A stretch of DNA of 64,000 nt from Parabacteroides sp. PM6-13. Lineage in GTDB: Bacteria; Bacteroidota; Bacteroidia; Bacteroidales; Tannerellaceae. The position numbers and the translations under genes are program-made. Where the stretch lies: NCBI RefSeq assembly GCF_029892605.1, contig NZ_JARXWF010000009.1, positions 124,001 through 188,000 of the forward strand. Reading direction: 5' to 3'. Within the stretch, counting starts at the first letter, position 1; each line of letters begins with the position of its first letter. Below, piece after piece: positions 45,212 to 53,222 of the stretch. Below the pieces are notes generated by a model, which did no database searches, was not told where the DNA came from, and saw only the letters and a list, made by a program, of their open reading frames with translations.

Positions 45212-47902
45212 ATGTACAAAAAATTAGTGCTGTTATTGATTGTCGTAAGTTGTGCTGTGGGTGCTTTTGCCCAGGAGATTGATACGACACAGGTTGAGAA
45301 GCCGGCGGAGGTGCCGACCATTTCGTATACCCTTTCACCCCGAAAATACCGCATTGCGGATATTCAGGTGACGGGTATGCCCAATTATGAAGATTATCTA
45401 TTGATCGGCTATTCAGGCCTGTCGGTAGGCGATATGATTTCTGTTCCGGGCGATGAGATCACAAGTGCCATGACCCGCTTTTGGCGACATGGACTGTTCT
45501 CCGACGTGAAAATATTAGCGACCAAAATCGAAGACGATCAGGTGTGGCTGGAGTTTCGTTTGCAGCCGCGCCCCAAGCTTTCGCAGGTCAACTACTCCGG
45601 CATAAAGAAGGGCGAACGGGAAGACCTGGAAGCCGCGTTGAACATGCGTAAAGGGATGCAGATTCACCCCGCCGCGGTCGATCGCGCCAAGGTAGTCATC
45701 AACCGCTATTTCGACAACAAAGGATTTAAGAATGTAGATGTTGATATCATCCAGCAGGACGACCTGACAAACGAAGGCGAGGTGATCCTGAATATCAATA
45801 TCGACAAAAACGAAAAGACGAAGATTCACCGGATCCATTTTGCCGGTAATGAAGCGCTGAAAGACAAAGATCTGAAAAAGGCCATGAAAAAGACCAATGA
45901 AAAGGCCAACTTCAAACATGACTTTATGACCAGCTTGCGGGAGCTTTTCAGTACGAAGAAGTTTACGACCGAAGAATATGTGAACGACAAAGCCAATATC
46001 CTTTCCAAATACAACGAACATGGTTACCGCGACGCGGTGCTCTTGGTCGACAGTGTGATCAATATCAACGATAAGTATGTCGATATCTACATCGACATCG
46101 ACGAAGGGGAACAATATTACCTGAAAGATGTACGCTTTGTGGGGAATACGCAGTATGCGACCGAGCAGTTGGAATACCTTTTAGGGATGAAAGCCGGAGA
46201 TGTGTACAACCAAAAGAAGCTGGACGATCGCCTATTGGTGGAAGATGACGCGGTAGCCAATCTCTATATGAACAACGGCTATCTCTTCTTCAGCGCCGAC
46301 CCGGTGGAGGTAGAGGTGGAGAACGACTCCATTTCGTTGGAGATCCGTATTCAGGAAGGACCGCAGGCAAGTATCAATCGTATCATCATCAACGGGAACG
46401 ACCGTTTGTATGAAGATGTGATCCGCCGCGAACTGCGCACCAAACCGGGCGCTCTGTTTAGCCGCGAAGAGTTGATGCGTTCGTTGCGTGAGATTGCCCA
46501 GATGGGGCACTTCGACCCGGAAAATATGGATCCGCGTCCTATTCCCAATCCGGACAATGGAACGGTAGATATCGAATACAACCTGGTATCGAAGGCGAAC
46601 GACCAGATAGAACTCTCTGCCGGGTATGGGCAGACAGGTATTATCGGTAAGTTGAGTTTGAAGTTTACCAACTTCTCGATGAAGAACCTCTTCAACCCGA
46701 CGACCTACAAAGGGGTGATCCCGCAGGGTGAGGGGCAGACACTTACGCTCAGCGGACAAACCAACGGGCGGTATTACCAGGCATACAGCCTCTCTTTTAT
46801 GGATCCCTGGTTTGGAGGCAAACGCCCAAACACGCTCTCGGTCAGCGCCTACTATTCGAAGATGACCAATGTAAGTAGCCGTTACCTCAGCAATACAAGC
46901 TATGGATACGATCCCTATACCTACGGATATGGTGGTTATGGAGGTTATGGAGGCTACGGCTATGGCTATGGAAACTATGGTTATGGCAATAGCTACTATA
47001 ACAACTATGAGTTGGCCTACGACCCGGATCAATACATTGTTATGATGGGGATTGCTGCCGGGTATGGGAAACGTCTGAACTGGCCGGATGACTATTTCCA
47101 GTTTATGGCTACGCTGAATTACCAGATGTATAAGATGAAAGACTGGGATTACTTCCTGGTTCAGAATGGTGTTTGCCACAATATCAACCTGGAATTGATG
47201 CTTCAGCGCAACTCTATGGACAACCCGCTGTACACCCGTTCCGGTTCGCAGTTTATGTTCTCGGTGAGTGCTACACCTCCCTATTCGTTGTTTTCCAACA
47301 AGGATTTTGCCTCCATGAGCGACCAGGATCCGGAAAAGAATCGTTTCATCGAATACCATAAATGGAAGTTGAAAGCAAAAACCTTCGTACCGTTGATTCC
47401 GATCACCTCAGGCATCAAACGTACGCCTGTATTGATGGCACGCGCCGAATACGGACTGTTGGGATCATACACCAGCGCTAAGAAGACACCGTTTGAAACC
47501 TTCTATATGGGGGGTGACGGTATGAGTGGCTATTCCAGTACCTATGCGACCGAAACGATCGGGCTTCGTGGGTATGCCAACGGTAGTATCGCCGGTAATG
47601 GAGGATATGCCTCGTATGGATATGCCTATTCCCGCCTGAGCATGGAGCTTCGCTATCCGTTCCTGTTGGAACCGACCTCCACGATCTACGGGCTTGTTTT
47701 CTTAGAAGCGGGTAATGCCTGGACCGACCTGAAAGACTTCAATCCGTTCGACCTGAAACGCTCTGCCGGTGTAGGTGTGCGTATCTTCCTGCCGATGATC
47801 GGGTTGATGGGTATCGACTGGGCATACGGTTTCGACAATGCGAATTACGGTGGTGGCGGACGTAAAGGGGAGTTCCACTTTATCTTAGGGCAGGAATTCT
47901 AA
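45212..47902 (+). CDS. bamA: Outer-membrane assembly factor BamA
   Basis: An 896-residue Omp85 protein that inserts beta-barrels into the outer membrane. Signal peptide MYKKLVLLLIVVSCAVGAFAQ, POTRA domains (about 45-440: YRIADIQVTGMPNYEDYLLIGYSGLSVGD; IHRIHFAGNEALKDKDLKKAMK; YYLKDVRFVGNTQYATEQLEYLLG; INRIIINGNDRLYEDVIRRELRTKPG) and a 16-stranded barrel with the FAM..GLRGYANGSI-type lid motif (ETIGLRGYANGSIAG) and C-terminal FHFILGQEF. In the barrel, around residues 561-603, lies a Gly/Tyr-only-like segment (GYGGYGGYGGYGYGYGNYGY), probably a long surface or periplasmic loop. A TTG two codons earlier is disregarded. Confidence 0.97.
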   Translation: MYKKLVLLLIVVSCAVGAFAQEIDTTQVEKPAEVPTISYTLSPRKYRIADIQVTGMPNYEDYLLIGYSGLSVGDMISVPGDEITSAMTRFWRHGLFSDVKILATKIEDDQVWLEFRLQPRPKLSQVNYSGIKKGEREDLEAALNMRKGMQIHPAAVDRAKVVINRYFDNKGFKNVDVDIIQQDDLTNEGEVILNINIDKNEKTKIHRIHFAGNEALKDKDLKKAMKKTNEKANFKHDFMTSLRELFSTKKFTTEEYVNDKANILSKYNEHGYRDAVLLVDSVININDKYVDIYIDIDEGEQYYLKDVRFVGNTQYATEQLEYLLGMKAGDVYNQKKLDDRLLVEDDAVANLYMNNGYLFFSADPVEVEVENDSISLEIRIQEGPQASINRIIINGNDRLYEDVIRRELRTKPGALFSREELMRSLREIAQMGHFDPENMDPRPIPNPDNGTVDIEYNLVSKANDQIELSAGYGQTGIIGKLSLKFTNFSMKNLFNPTTYKGVIPQGEGQTLTLSGQTNGRYYQAYSLSFMDPWFGGKRPNTLSVSAYYSKMTNVSSRYLSNTSYGYDPYTYGYGGYGGYGGYGYGYGNYGYGNSYYNNYELAYDPDQYIVMMGIAAGYGKRLNWPDDYFQFMATLNYQMYKMKDWDYFLVQNGVCHNINLELMLQRNSMDNPLYTRSGSQFMFSVSATPPYSLFSNKDFASMSDQDPEKNRFIEYHKWKLKAKTFVPLIPITSGIKRTPVLMARAEYGLLGSYTSAKKTPFETFYMGGDGMSGYSSTYATETIGLRGYANGSIAGNGGYASYGYAYSRLSMELRYPFLLEPTSTIYGLVFLEAGNAWTDLKDFNPFDLKRSAGVGVRIFLPMIGLMGIDWAYGFDNANYGGGGRKGEFHFILGQEF

Positions 47903-47983
47903 ATTAACCTAATTTAATGACCAGGCAATAAACCCTTGGATCTGTTTATGAGTCCTATGTATATAATTAAAAAAGGAGAAGTT

Positions 47984-48499
47984 ATGAAAAAGAGTATGAT
48001 TGTATGCATGTTGATGGTATTAACTACTGTCGGTGCAATGGCGCAGAAGTTTGCCTTGATAGATATGGAGTATATCCTGAAGAATATACCGGCTTATGAG
48101 ATGACCAATGAGCAGTTGGGACAACTCTCCCAGAAATGGCAGAATGAGGTCGAAGCCATCCAGCAGGAGGCGCAAAACATGTATAAGACCTACCAGAGCG
48201 ACCTGGTATTCCTTTCCGCGGAGATGAAAACCAAACGCGAAGAAGAGATCATCAAGAAAGAGCAGGAAGCGCAGGATCTGAAACGACAATATTTCGGACC
48301 GGAAGGCGAACTCTACAAAAGACGTGAAAGTCTGATGAAGCCTATTCAGGACGAGATCTATAACGCGATCAAGGAGATATCGGAAAACCAGGGCTATCAG
48401 TTGGTGGTCGACCGTGCCTCAGCCATGAGCGTGCTCTATGCTTCACCAAAGATCGATATCAGCAACGAGGTATTGGTGAAGTTAGGATATTCCAAATAA
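47984..48499 (+). CDS. OmpH/Skp-family periplasmic chaperone, first copy
   Basis: A 171-residue protein with signal peptide MKKSMIVCMLMVLTTVGAMAQ, the Skp N-terminal strand KFALIDMEYILKNIPAYEMTNEQL, a long coiled coil (about 45-115, rich in E, Q and K) and the closing strand IQDEIYNAIKEISENQGYQLVVDRA..ISNEVLVKLGY. Skp escorts unfolded outer-membrane proteins to BamA, encoded just upstream. The ATG at 47984 sits 6 bases after AAAAGGAGAAG, a good ribosome site; the longer frame has no support. Confidence 0.93.
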   Translation: MKKSMIVCMLMVLTTVGAMAQKFALIDMEYILKNIPAYEMTNEQLGQLSQKWQNEVEAIQQEAQNMYKTYQSDLVFLSAEMKTKREEEIIKKEQEAQDLKRQYFGPEGELYKRRESLMKPIQDEIYNAIKEISENQGYQLVVDRASAMSVLYASPKIDISNEVLVKLGYSK

Positions 48500-48504
48500 A
48501 TATG

Positions 48505-48512
48505 TACATTTG
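48505..48512 (+). promoter_or_regulatory. Internal -7 box before the second ompH gene
   Basis: TACATTTG in the 66-base gap between the two OmpH genes; TSS would be near 48519, giving a separate shorter transcript. Confidence 0.5.
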
Positions 48513-48565
48513 TGCACTTTAGACTTAAAATAGTTGAAATATTAATCATAAATAATTGAATACAG

Positions 48566-49069
48566 ATGAAGAAGATTATTGCCCTTGTGGTTGTTATGTT
48601 ATTACCCTTAGGCGCGTTCGCGCAGAGTGGTGCGAAAATTGCTTGTGTAAAAGCGAATGAGGTTTACATGGCTATGCCGGAATTAGAAGCGGCCATGAAG
48701 AAACTGGAGGCTTTGAACGAAGAGTATATGGTCGAATTGAAGGGTATGCAAGAGGATGCTCAGAATAAATACCAGGCCTTTATGGCGCAACAAGATTCAC
48801 TGAGTGAAAATATCAAGATGAGACGTATGCAGGAAATCGAACAGATTAATGCTCGCTCTGAAGAGTTGTACCAGTTTGCTCAACAGGATATTCAAAAGAA
48901 ACAAGGCGAACTCCTGGCTCCTGTGAATCAGAAACTGCAGAAAGCGATCAGCGATGTAGGCGCGGAAAAAGGATTTACCTATATCATCGATGTGGCCAAT
49001 TTGATTTATGTCGGTGCTGATGCCGAAGATATCACCCCGTTGGTAAAAGCCAAATTGGGTTTGAAATAA
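48566..49069 (+). CDS. OmpH/Skp-family periplasmic chaperone, second copy
   Basis: A 167-residue Skp relative: signal peptide MKKIIALVVVMLLPLGAFAQ, AKIACVKANEVYMAMPELEAAMKKLEALNEEYMVELKGMQ opening the coiled coil, and KAISDVGAEKGFTYIIDVANLIYVG..ITPLVKAKLGLK at the end. It is only moderately similar to the first copy, so the two probably form a divergent paralogous pair with different clients. Tandem ompH genes after bamA are usual in Bacteroidetes. Confidence 0.93.
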   Translation: MKKIIALVVVMLLPLGAFAQSGAKIACVKANEVYMAMPELEAAMKKLEALNEEYMVELKGMQEDAQNKYQAFMAQQDSLSENIKMRRMQEIEQINARSEELYQFAQQDIQKKQGELLAPVNQKLQKAISDVGAEKGFTYIIDVANLIYVGADAEDITPLVKAKLGLK

Positions 49070-49088
49070 ACCGCTTCTAACCGGATGA

Positions 49089-49910
49089 ATGAAAGGTCCT
49101 ATTGGTATTTTTGATTCAGGCTACGGCGGACTTACCATCTTCGATAAGATCCGCAAAAGGCTTCCGGCATACGATTATGTTTATTTAGGAGATAATGCGC
49201 GTACCCCTTATGGGGTACGTTCGTTTGAAGTGGTTTACCATTTCACCCGCCAGGCAGTCATGCGCCTCTTTGAAGAGGGCTGTCCTCTGATCATCCTGGC
49301 ATGCAATACGGCATCCGCCAAGGCATTGCGCAGTATACAACAAAAAGACCTGCCGGAGCTCTATCCGGATCGACGCGTACTGGGTGTTATCCGCCCTACG
49401 GTCGAAGTCGTCGCCTCCCTGACGAAAAGCCGCCACGTCGGCGTATTGGGCACGACAGGCACCATCTCTTCCCAATCCTACACTCTCGAAATCGATAAAA
49501 TATCTCCCGACCTGACGGTGACGGGTGAGGCATGCCCCATGTGGGTTCCCTTGGTAGAGAATAATGAATTCAATAGCCCGGGTGCCGATTATTTCGTACA
49601 GAAACATATCGACCATATCCTGGGGAAAGACCCCGAGATCGATACGCTGATCCTGGCATGTACCCATTACCCGCTGTTGATCGATAAGATCCGCTCTCAC
49701 CTGCCTGCCGGGGTGACGCTGCTGTCGCAGGGCGAATATGTGGCGGAGAGCCTGGCGGACTACCTTAACCGCCATCCGGAGATGGAGACACGCCTCGCCA
49801 AAGGCGGACATAGCCGTTTCCTGACTACCGAATCGGCAGAGAAATTCTCGGAAGCCGCCTCTCTCTTCCTAAGCGACCGGGTGGATGTCGAACAAATAGC
49901 CATCGACTGA
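49089..49910 (+). CDS. murI: Glutamate racemase
   Basis: A 273-residue cytoplasmic enzyme making D-glutamate for peptidoglycan. Substrate and catalytic motifs: GIFDSGYGGLTIFDKIRK, YLGDNARTPYG, LACNTASAKALR (first catalytic Cys, about residue 76), GVLGTTGTI, and LACTHYPLLIDKI (second Cys, about 194). Full length. Its TGA overlaps the next ATG (TGATG), so it is coupled with the dipeptidase gene, which also acts on cell-wall D-amino acids. Confidence 0.97.
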   Translation: MKGPIGIFDSGYGGLTIFDKIRKRLPAYDYVYLGDNARTPYGVRSFEVVYHFTRQAVMRLFEEGCPLIILACNTASAKALRSIQQKDLPELYPDRRVLGVIRPTVEVVASLTKSRHVGVLGTTGTISSQSYTLEIDKISPDLTVTGEACPMWVPLVENNEFNSPGADYFVQKHIDHILGKDPEIDTLILACTHYPLLIDKIRSHLPAGVTLLSQGEYVAESLADYLNRHPEMETRLAKGGHSRFLTTESAEKFSEAASLFLSDRVDVEQIAID

Positions 49911-50575
49911 TGCGTCCCGCTCTTCTCTTAGCCATTCTTTCCCTTTTCCTGTCCTCTCCCTTGTCGGCACAAAAAGGAGACAGCCTGTTGGCTGAAAAAG
50001 GCTTTGTCGACATCGCTGCCTTGGACTCAACCATCCGGGTTGAACTGATCTATGCGCGTCCCGATAACTTTATGGAGAAAGCGGTGTATGAGGGCATCAC
50101 CAAAGCCTGGCTGCATCCCGATGCCGCTGCCAAACTGGTTAAAGCGCGAGAACGACTTCGTGAGATCGCTCCGCAATACAGCCTGATTGTCTATGACGCC
50201 GCGCGTCCGATGTCTGTTCAGCGCAGGATGTGGGCGTTGGTCAGGGGAACGGATAAAACCAACTATGTGGCCAACCCGGCTAATGGGGGAGGACTTCATA
50301 ATTATGGCATGGCGGTAGATGTTTCGTTGATCGACCGCGACGGGCGTCCATTATCTATGGGAACGGCTGTCGATCATTTTGGGCGGGAGGCCCATACCGA
50401 TGATGAGGAGGCGTTGGTCAATGAAGGCCTTATCAGCCGGGAAGAGGCGCGCAACCGTCAATTGCTTCGTTCGGTCATGCGCCAGGCCGGCTTCACCTCC
50501 ATCCGCTATGAATGGTGGCATTTCAATGCCTGTTCCCGCCCTTACGCCCGAGAGCATTACGCTGTGATAGAGTAA
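49910..50575 (+). CDS. ddpX: D-alanyl-D-alanine dipeptidase (VanX/DdpX type, M15D)
   Basis: A 221-residue exported zinc peptidase. Signal peptide MRPALLLAILSLFLSSPLSA; body with FVDIAALDSTIRVELIYARPDNFM, YDAARPMSVQRRMW (substrate Arg), GGGLHNYGMAVDVSLID (His and Asp zinc ligands, about residue 128) and IRYEWWHFNAC (catalytic Glu and His ligand, about 200). It cleaves D-Ala-D-Ala released from peptidoglycan, so it probably serves recycling rather than vancomycin resistance; no vanH or vanA partner is present. The usual VanX SxHxxGxAxD motif reads LHNYGMAVD here. Last gene of the uppS-bamA-murI run. Confidence 0.88.
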   Translation: MRPALLLAILSLFLSSPLSAQKGDSLLAEKGFVDIAALDSTIRVELIYARPDNFMEKAVYEGITKAWLHPDAAAKLVKARERLREIAPQYSLIVYDAARPMSVQRRMWALVRGTDKTNYVANPANGGGLHNYGMAVDVSLIDRDGRPLSMGTAVDHFGREAHTDDEEALVNEGLISREEARNRQLLRSVMRQAGFTSIRYEWWHFNACSRPYAREHYAVIE

Positions 50576-50599
50576 GGAAGCGGAAACAGGTATCTTTGT

Positions 50600-51763
50600 T
50601 TATTCCCCTTTGTCGTTGATGATCCGCGTCTTGCCCCCTTCGATCAGGATGCCGCGGCTGCCCAGGCGGTCGTAGTTTTTCTTGTTGTCGACATTGACTG
50701 CCACCACCTTGCCATCGTAAAAGAAGGATACTTCGGGGAAGATGGTATGCCCCACGATGATGCGTTTCACGCCATAGCGTTCCAACAGGGCATCGAGAAT
50801 CGCTTCGTCGAGCTCAGGCTCTTCGCCATCACGACCTACCATACCACGGTACCAGATAGGTCCCGGACCTCCTTCGCGGCTACTGCTGCTCGAGAACAGG
50901 AACTCGGAATGTTCGGAAAGTTTGTTTCTTCCATCTTTGTCTAAAAATATCCCCTGGCTGATCTGTTCGTTCACATACGGGATCTTATAGTCTCCCTTAT
51001 AGAAGGCTTCGCCCAGCCCGGCATGCACAAAGAGGTCATCACCAATGATCTGCATCGTATTGCCGGCGGCAATCCAACGACCCAGTTCTGTGTCGGCGCC
51101 AAAGAATTTCGCGTAGTCCATCTCGAAATGGGCAGCGATCTGGGTATATTTCTCGGTCATATAGCGCAGGTCGTTGCGCAGGATCATCGATTCATGGTTG
51201 CCAATGATAAAATGAACGGCTCCACCGGCCGCACGTGCTTCCTGTTGCAATTTGTAGGTGAGCCAAAAGATGGTCACGGCATCATCCCCCCGGTCGAAGA
51301 TATCGCCGATAATCATCAGACCGTTCTTGCCGTACTTCCAGGCATAGTTATCGTCGACCACGCCATTAGCCTGCAACACGCTCAGGAAACAATCCCAGTT
51401 GGCATGCGGGTCGGAAATAACCAATAGCTTTTCGGGTGCCTCCTGCTTCCACGGTTGGCGTTCGAAGGGTTGCAATCGGACGGTGAAACGGTGTTTTTTG
51501 TTGTGCGATACCACCTGCATGATATAGTCTTTCGGCCAGGCGGCAAACAGGGTATCGATCGCGTAGCCCGCTTCGTCGGCACCTATCATACGAACTGATC
51601 CATCCGCCTGGTGAAACAGATAGGGACCGTCGGGGGCGCTGAATACAGGTTTAGGCTTTTCAACCGGTTTGATTGGCTGAGGCGCCGGCTCCTGATCGGA
51701 GCCGCAAGCCATCAGACAAAACAATAATGTGAAAAAATAGATGTTTAGACGATTTAGTTTCAT
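50600..51763 (-). CDS. Metallophosphoesterase lipoprotein (PPP / Shewanella-like phosphatase type)
   Basis: A 387-residue lipoprotein (signal ending FCLMAC). Residues 110-380 form a calcineurin-like phosphoesterase: LLVISDPHANWDCF, GLMIIGDIFDRGDDAV, HFIIGNHESMIL, DLFVHAGLGEAF, IIVGHTIFPEVSF give all five metal-binding blocks. The GDIFDRGD and GNHES forms fit the PPP serine/threonine phosphatase branch. An N-terminal domain of about 90 residues is specific to this protein. The start is 10 bases after the SusD stop, so it is the last gene of the sigma-FecR-SusC-SusD operon and probably acts on a phosphorylated form of whatever that system imports. Confidence 0.85.
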   Translation of the reverse strand: MKLNRLNIYFFTLLFCLMACGSDQEPAPQPIKPVEKPKPVFSAPDGPYLFHQADGSVRMIGADEAGYAIDTLFAAWPKDYIMQVVSHNKKHRFTVRLQPFERQPWKQEAPEKLLVISDPHANWDCFLSVLQANGVVDDNYAWKYGKNGLMIIGDIFDRGDDAVTIFWLTYKLQQEARAAGGAVHFIIGNHESMILRNDLRYMTEKYTQIAAHFEMDYAKFFGADTELGRWIAAGNTMQIIGDDLFVHAGLGEAFYKGDYKIPYVNEQISQGIFLDKDGRNKLSEHSEFLFSSSSSREGGPGPIWYRGMVGRDGEEPELDEAILDALLERYGVKRIIVGHTIFPEVSFFYDGKVVAVNVDNKKNYDRLGSRGILIEGGKTRIINDKGE

Positions 51764-51773
51764 AACGTTTTAA

Positions 51774-53213
51774 TTAAATACCATACCCCGGATTCTGTAC
51801 CATATTGGGGTTTGCATTCAGTTCGGATTGAGGAATCGGCAATACGATCTTGTAGAAATTCCAGTCGAATTCGCGTGTCTCGGGCGTCAACAGGGCTGAG
51901 CTATGCGACTTGCCTGCGCGTACAATCTTTTTGCCGTTGCGCATGGCATCATAGAAACGGTGTCCTTCACCCACCAGCTCTTTGCGGCGTTCCAGGAGTA
52001 CCCGGTCGAGGTCACACTCTTCTTCTGTCACACTCTTTTCCGGATTGGCGCGGCTAACGATGGCATTCAGGTATTTCGCTGCATTGACCTTGTCGCCCAG
52101 TTTAACAGCCGCCTCGGCAGCGATCAGGTAAGCCTCGGAGATACGCAATACCGGGATATTAGATACCTTATAGTCGGGCGACTCATATTTCTTCAGATAG
52201 TCGCGATCGGTTTTATATTGCTCGATGATTTTGATGCGCACATCGTTGGGATCCTCTTTAATCAGTTTCATAAAGTCGGTGCTCAGGCTGATATCATCGT
52301 AGCCCGAACGGTGCATGAGGTAGCTGACAAACTCTTTGGAGTCGGAGATCTCTGCCGCGTCATTCAGGATCACATAGAAATATTCCGAACCGGTCTGCTG
52401 TTTCCAGGCGCTGGCATATTCCTTATTGGTAAACAACTTGTAGGTACTGCCCTTGTCGGCTTCCGCGATCAGGTCGGTAGCGGTTCTATACGCAAAGGTA
52501 TCCAAGCCCATATAGAGGTAGGCACGTGCCAGCAATAGCTGGTTGGCAAACCAGTTTACCTTGCCATCGTTTCTCGACTTAGAGAGAAGACCTGCCGCTT
52601 CTCTCAGGTCGTCGATGATCTGTGAATACACTTCGGCCACCGTATTGCGCGACAGTTGCGCATTATACTCTAATTTCTCAGTCACAATAGGTACACCCAG
52701 CGAAGCGCCGTTGTCTTTGGTGTAAGGCATTCCGAACACCTTCACCAGGTCGAAGTGAGCCATCGCGCGAATGGTCAATGCCTGTCCGCGAATGTCTTTC
52801 AGGGTACTTGTCATCTCCGCCTCAGAGAAACCATCGGTAAAACGGATCACATTGTTGGTGTTGCGGATAATGATGTAGGGATAGCTCCAGAACGAGCTGG
52901 GCACATCCACCGGATTGTGGCTAAACAGGTAGTATTTCGCTACGCGCTTGGAGTCGCCGCGAGCCTGCATATCATCGCCTTTGGCATCGGCATAATAGGT
53001 CTGGCGGGCGCCATAATACTGGTAGTTGCGAAATACGGTATAGATACCGTTCAGGGCATATTCGGCTTCTGTCGGAGTATTCAAACTCTTATCTGTCTCC
53101 ACCTGTGTTACTGGAGTCATATCGTCCAGCCAGTCGTTGCCGCAACCGGAGAAAAGAAACAAGAGGCTGGTGATTGCTGAAAATAAATATATTCGTTTCA
53201 TTGTATTCTTCAT
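51774..53213 (-). CDS. SusD/RagB-family nutrient-binding lipoprotein
   Basis: A 479-residue surface lipoprotein (KRIYLFSAITSLLFLFSGC). SusD hallmarks: TPTEAEYALNGIYTVFRNYQYYGARQTYYADAKGDDM near the N-terminus, helical TPR scaffold (AMAHFDLVKVFGMPYTKDNGASLGVPIV, about residue 150; LLLARAYLYMGL), ISEAYLIAAEAAVKLGDKVNAAKYLNAIVSRA, LLERRKELVGEGHRFYDAMRNGKKIVR and the C-terminal FYKIVLPIPQSELNANPNMVQNPGYG. It forms the lid of the partner SusC transporter encoded 9 bases upstream. Ligand cannot be told from sequence. Confidence 0.95.
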   Translation of the reverse strand: MKNTMKRIYLFSAITSLLFLFSGCGNDWLDDMTPVTQVETDKSLNTPTEAEYALNGIYTVFRNYQYYGARQTYYADAKGDDMQARGDSKRVAKYYLFSHNPVDVPSSFWSYPYIIIRNTNNVIRFTDGFSEAEMTSTLKDIRGQALTIRAMAHFDLVKVFGMPYTKDNGASLGVPIVTEKLEYNAQLSRNTVAEVYSQIIDDLREAAGLLSKSRNDGKVNWFANQLLLARAYLYMGLDTFAYRTATDLIAEADKGSTYKLFTNKEYASAWKQQTGSEYFYVILNDAAEISDSKEFVSYLMHRSGYDDISLSTDFMKLIKEDPNDVRIKIIEQYKTDRDYLKKYESPDYKVSNIPVLRISEAYLIAAEAAVKLGDKVNAAKYLNAIVSRANPEKSVTEEECDLDRVLLERRKELVGEGHRFYDAMRNGKKIVRAGKSHSSALLTPETREFDWNFYKIVLPIPQSELNANPNMVQNPGYGI

Positions 53214-53222
53214 TTTAATGGT

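Noticed and set aside
49910-50575. VanX-type dipeptidase as part of a vancomycin-resistance cluster
   Set aside because: No vanH, vanA or vanRS genes nearby; the gene is coupled to murI, which fits wall recycling.
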